Notes under the pieces: model-generated
Database searches by the model: none
Told to the model about the DNA's origin: nothing
Seen by the model: only the letters and a program-made list of their open reading frames with translations
Position numbers and translations under genes: made by a program
From: Planctomycetota bacterium
GTDB lineage: Bacteria; Planctomycetota; UBA11346
Length of the DNA stretch: 64,000 bases
Assembly (NCBI GenBank): GCA_013816485.1
Contig: JACDEI010000011.1
Coordinates: forward strand, 51,141-115,140
Direction: 5' to 3'
Shown: piece after piece, positions 63,776-64,000 of the stretch
Layout of the letters: each line of letters begins with the position of its first letter
Numbering within the stretch: the stretch's first letter is position 1

Positions 63776-64000
63776 CCGCCAGCCAGGGGCTTCAGCCCCT
63801 GGGGACTGATGTAATGTTGGGGCAAGTCGCGACGCGACGACGCACGGTGCCGGGGACGGAAGTCCCCGGTTCATCGAACGCCATCATGCGGGCCACGGCG
63901 TCGGCGTTGAAACGCCGCCGAATCGGGCGTCGTCGCTTCGCGACTTCAATTATTGATGAACGGTCACCAGTCACCAGGGGCTGAAGCCCCTGGCTGGCGG
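63776..64000. repeat. Composite nested palindrome at the window edge
   Basis: Arms 63776-63802 and 63974-64000 are perfect 27-bp complements (ccgccagccaggggcttcag...). Inside, aagtcgcgacgcgacgacgc (63824-63843) pairs with 63927-63946 with one mismatch. Smaller hairpins ccggggacggaagtccccgg (63850-63869) and cggcgttgaaacgccg (63902-63917) sit in between. The whole can fold as a branched multi-stem structure of about 225 nt. It may continue beyond the window. No gene is seen in it. Confidence 0.75.

Noticed and set aside
63776..64000. tRNA gene
   Set aside because: The branched fold lacks GTTCRA-type T-loop and D-loop sequences and a 7-bp acceptor stem ending before CCA.

Overview
The window is about 64 kb of GC-rich DNA from a free-living bacterium. 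It very likely belongs to the Planctomycetota-Verrucomicrobiota (PVC) group, although the sequence alone does not settle the phylum. The evidence is three two-gene modules pairing a secreted, CxxCH-bearing 'planctomycete cytochrome/dehydrogenase' protein with a twin-arginine-exported partner: PSD-type + DUF1552 (twice) and PSCyt1/DUF1549/DUF1553 + DUF1501 (once). Supporting features are Tat-exported sugar isomerase, FAD-oxidoreductase and ThuA-type secreted enzymes, a sialate O-acetylesterase, ECF sigma/FecR pairs and a LacI regulator of the style common in this group. No rRNA, tRNA, CRISPR array, prophage or complete insertion sequence was found.

Layout. 1-4.0 kb: end of an unidentified gene, then a DUF1552/PSD pair on the minus strand. 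4.1-7.8 kb: a minus-strand operon of ECF sigma factor, zinc-finger anti-sigma, 12-cysteine peptide, DUF692 (MNIO) oxygenase, DUF2063 partner and DoxX membrane protein, i.e. a bufferin-type RiPP (metal-buffering peptide) operon. 7.8-12.9 kb: a secreted protein, argC, a secreted FAD oxidoreductase and a divergent LacI regulator with a palindromic candidate operator between them. 13.1-17.8 kb: PSCyt1 + DUF1501. 18-23 kb: a frameshifted ThuA-domain gene, an unrecognised protein overlapping transaldolase, gamma-carbonic-anhydrase-like protein, SDR and YkuD-type protein. 23.2-28.0 kb: ECF sigma, FecR-like regulator and a large secreted DUF5060/TIM-barrel protein. 28.0-32.7 kb: a YiiX-type cysteine peptidase, then a three-gene unit encoding an anion symporter, a radical-SAM-like barrel lacking its cluster cysteines, and a MoaD/ThiS carrier. 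33-38.8 kb: membrane protein, RadC, an orphan TssM/IcmF with a clipped N-terminus and an overlapping SUMF1 protein. 39-47 kb: carB, a small membrane protein, lipoprotein, sialate esterase, RidA and SEC-C methionine aminopeptidase. 47-49.9 kb: a decaying island with one frameshifted gene and one amber-interrupted caspase-like secreted protein. 50-55.6 kb: alpha/beta hydrolase, SUMF1 and propeller-like secreted proteins as an operon, a small protein and thiL. 56-60 kb: the second PSD/DUF1552 pair. 60-64 kb: a lipoprotein/membrane-protein pair, a Tat-exported sugar isomerase and a composite hairpin at the window edge.

The most striking structure is not a gene. Nearly every other intergenic gap holds a long imperfect palindrome, and in many the arms are tandem 7-9 bp 'words', with a different word at almost every locus. 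Three of them (23.0, 29.6 and 55.6 kb) are enclosed by the same ~17-bp terminal inverted repeat (consensus CAATGGCGTAAAGCYAA) and flanked by 9-10 bp direct repeats that look like target-site duplications. That makes them MITE-like mobile elements with a constant border and a variable hairpin core. A fourth border occurs alone upstream of carB.
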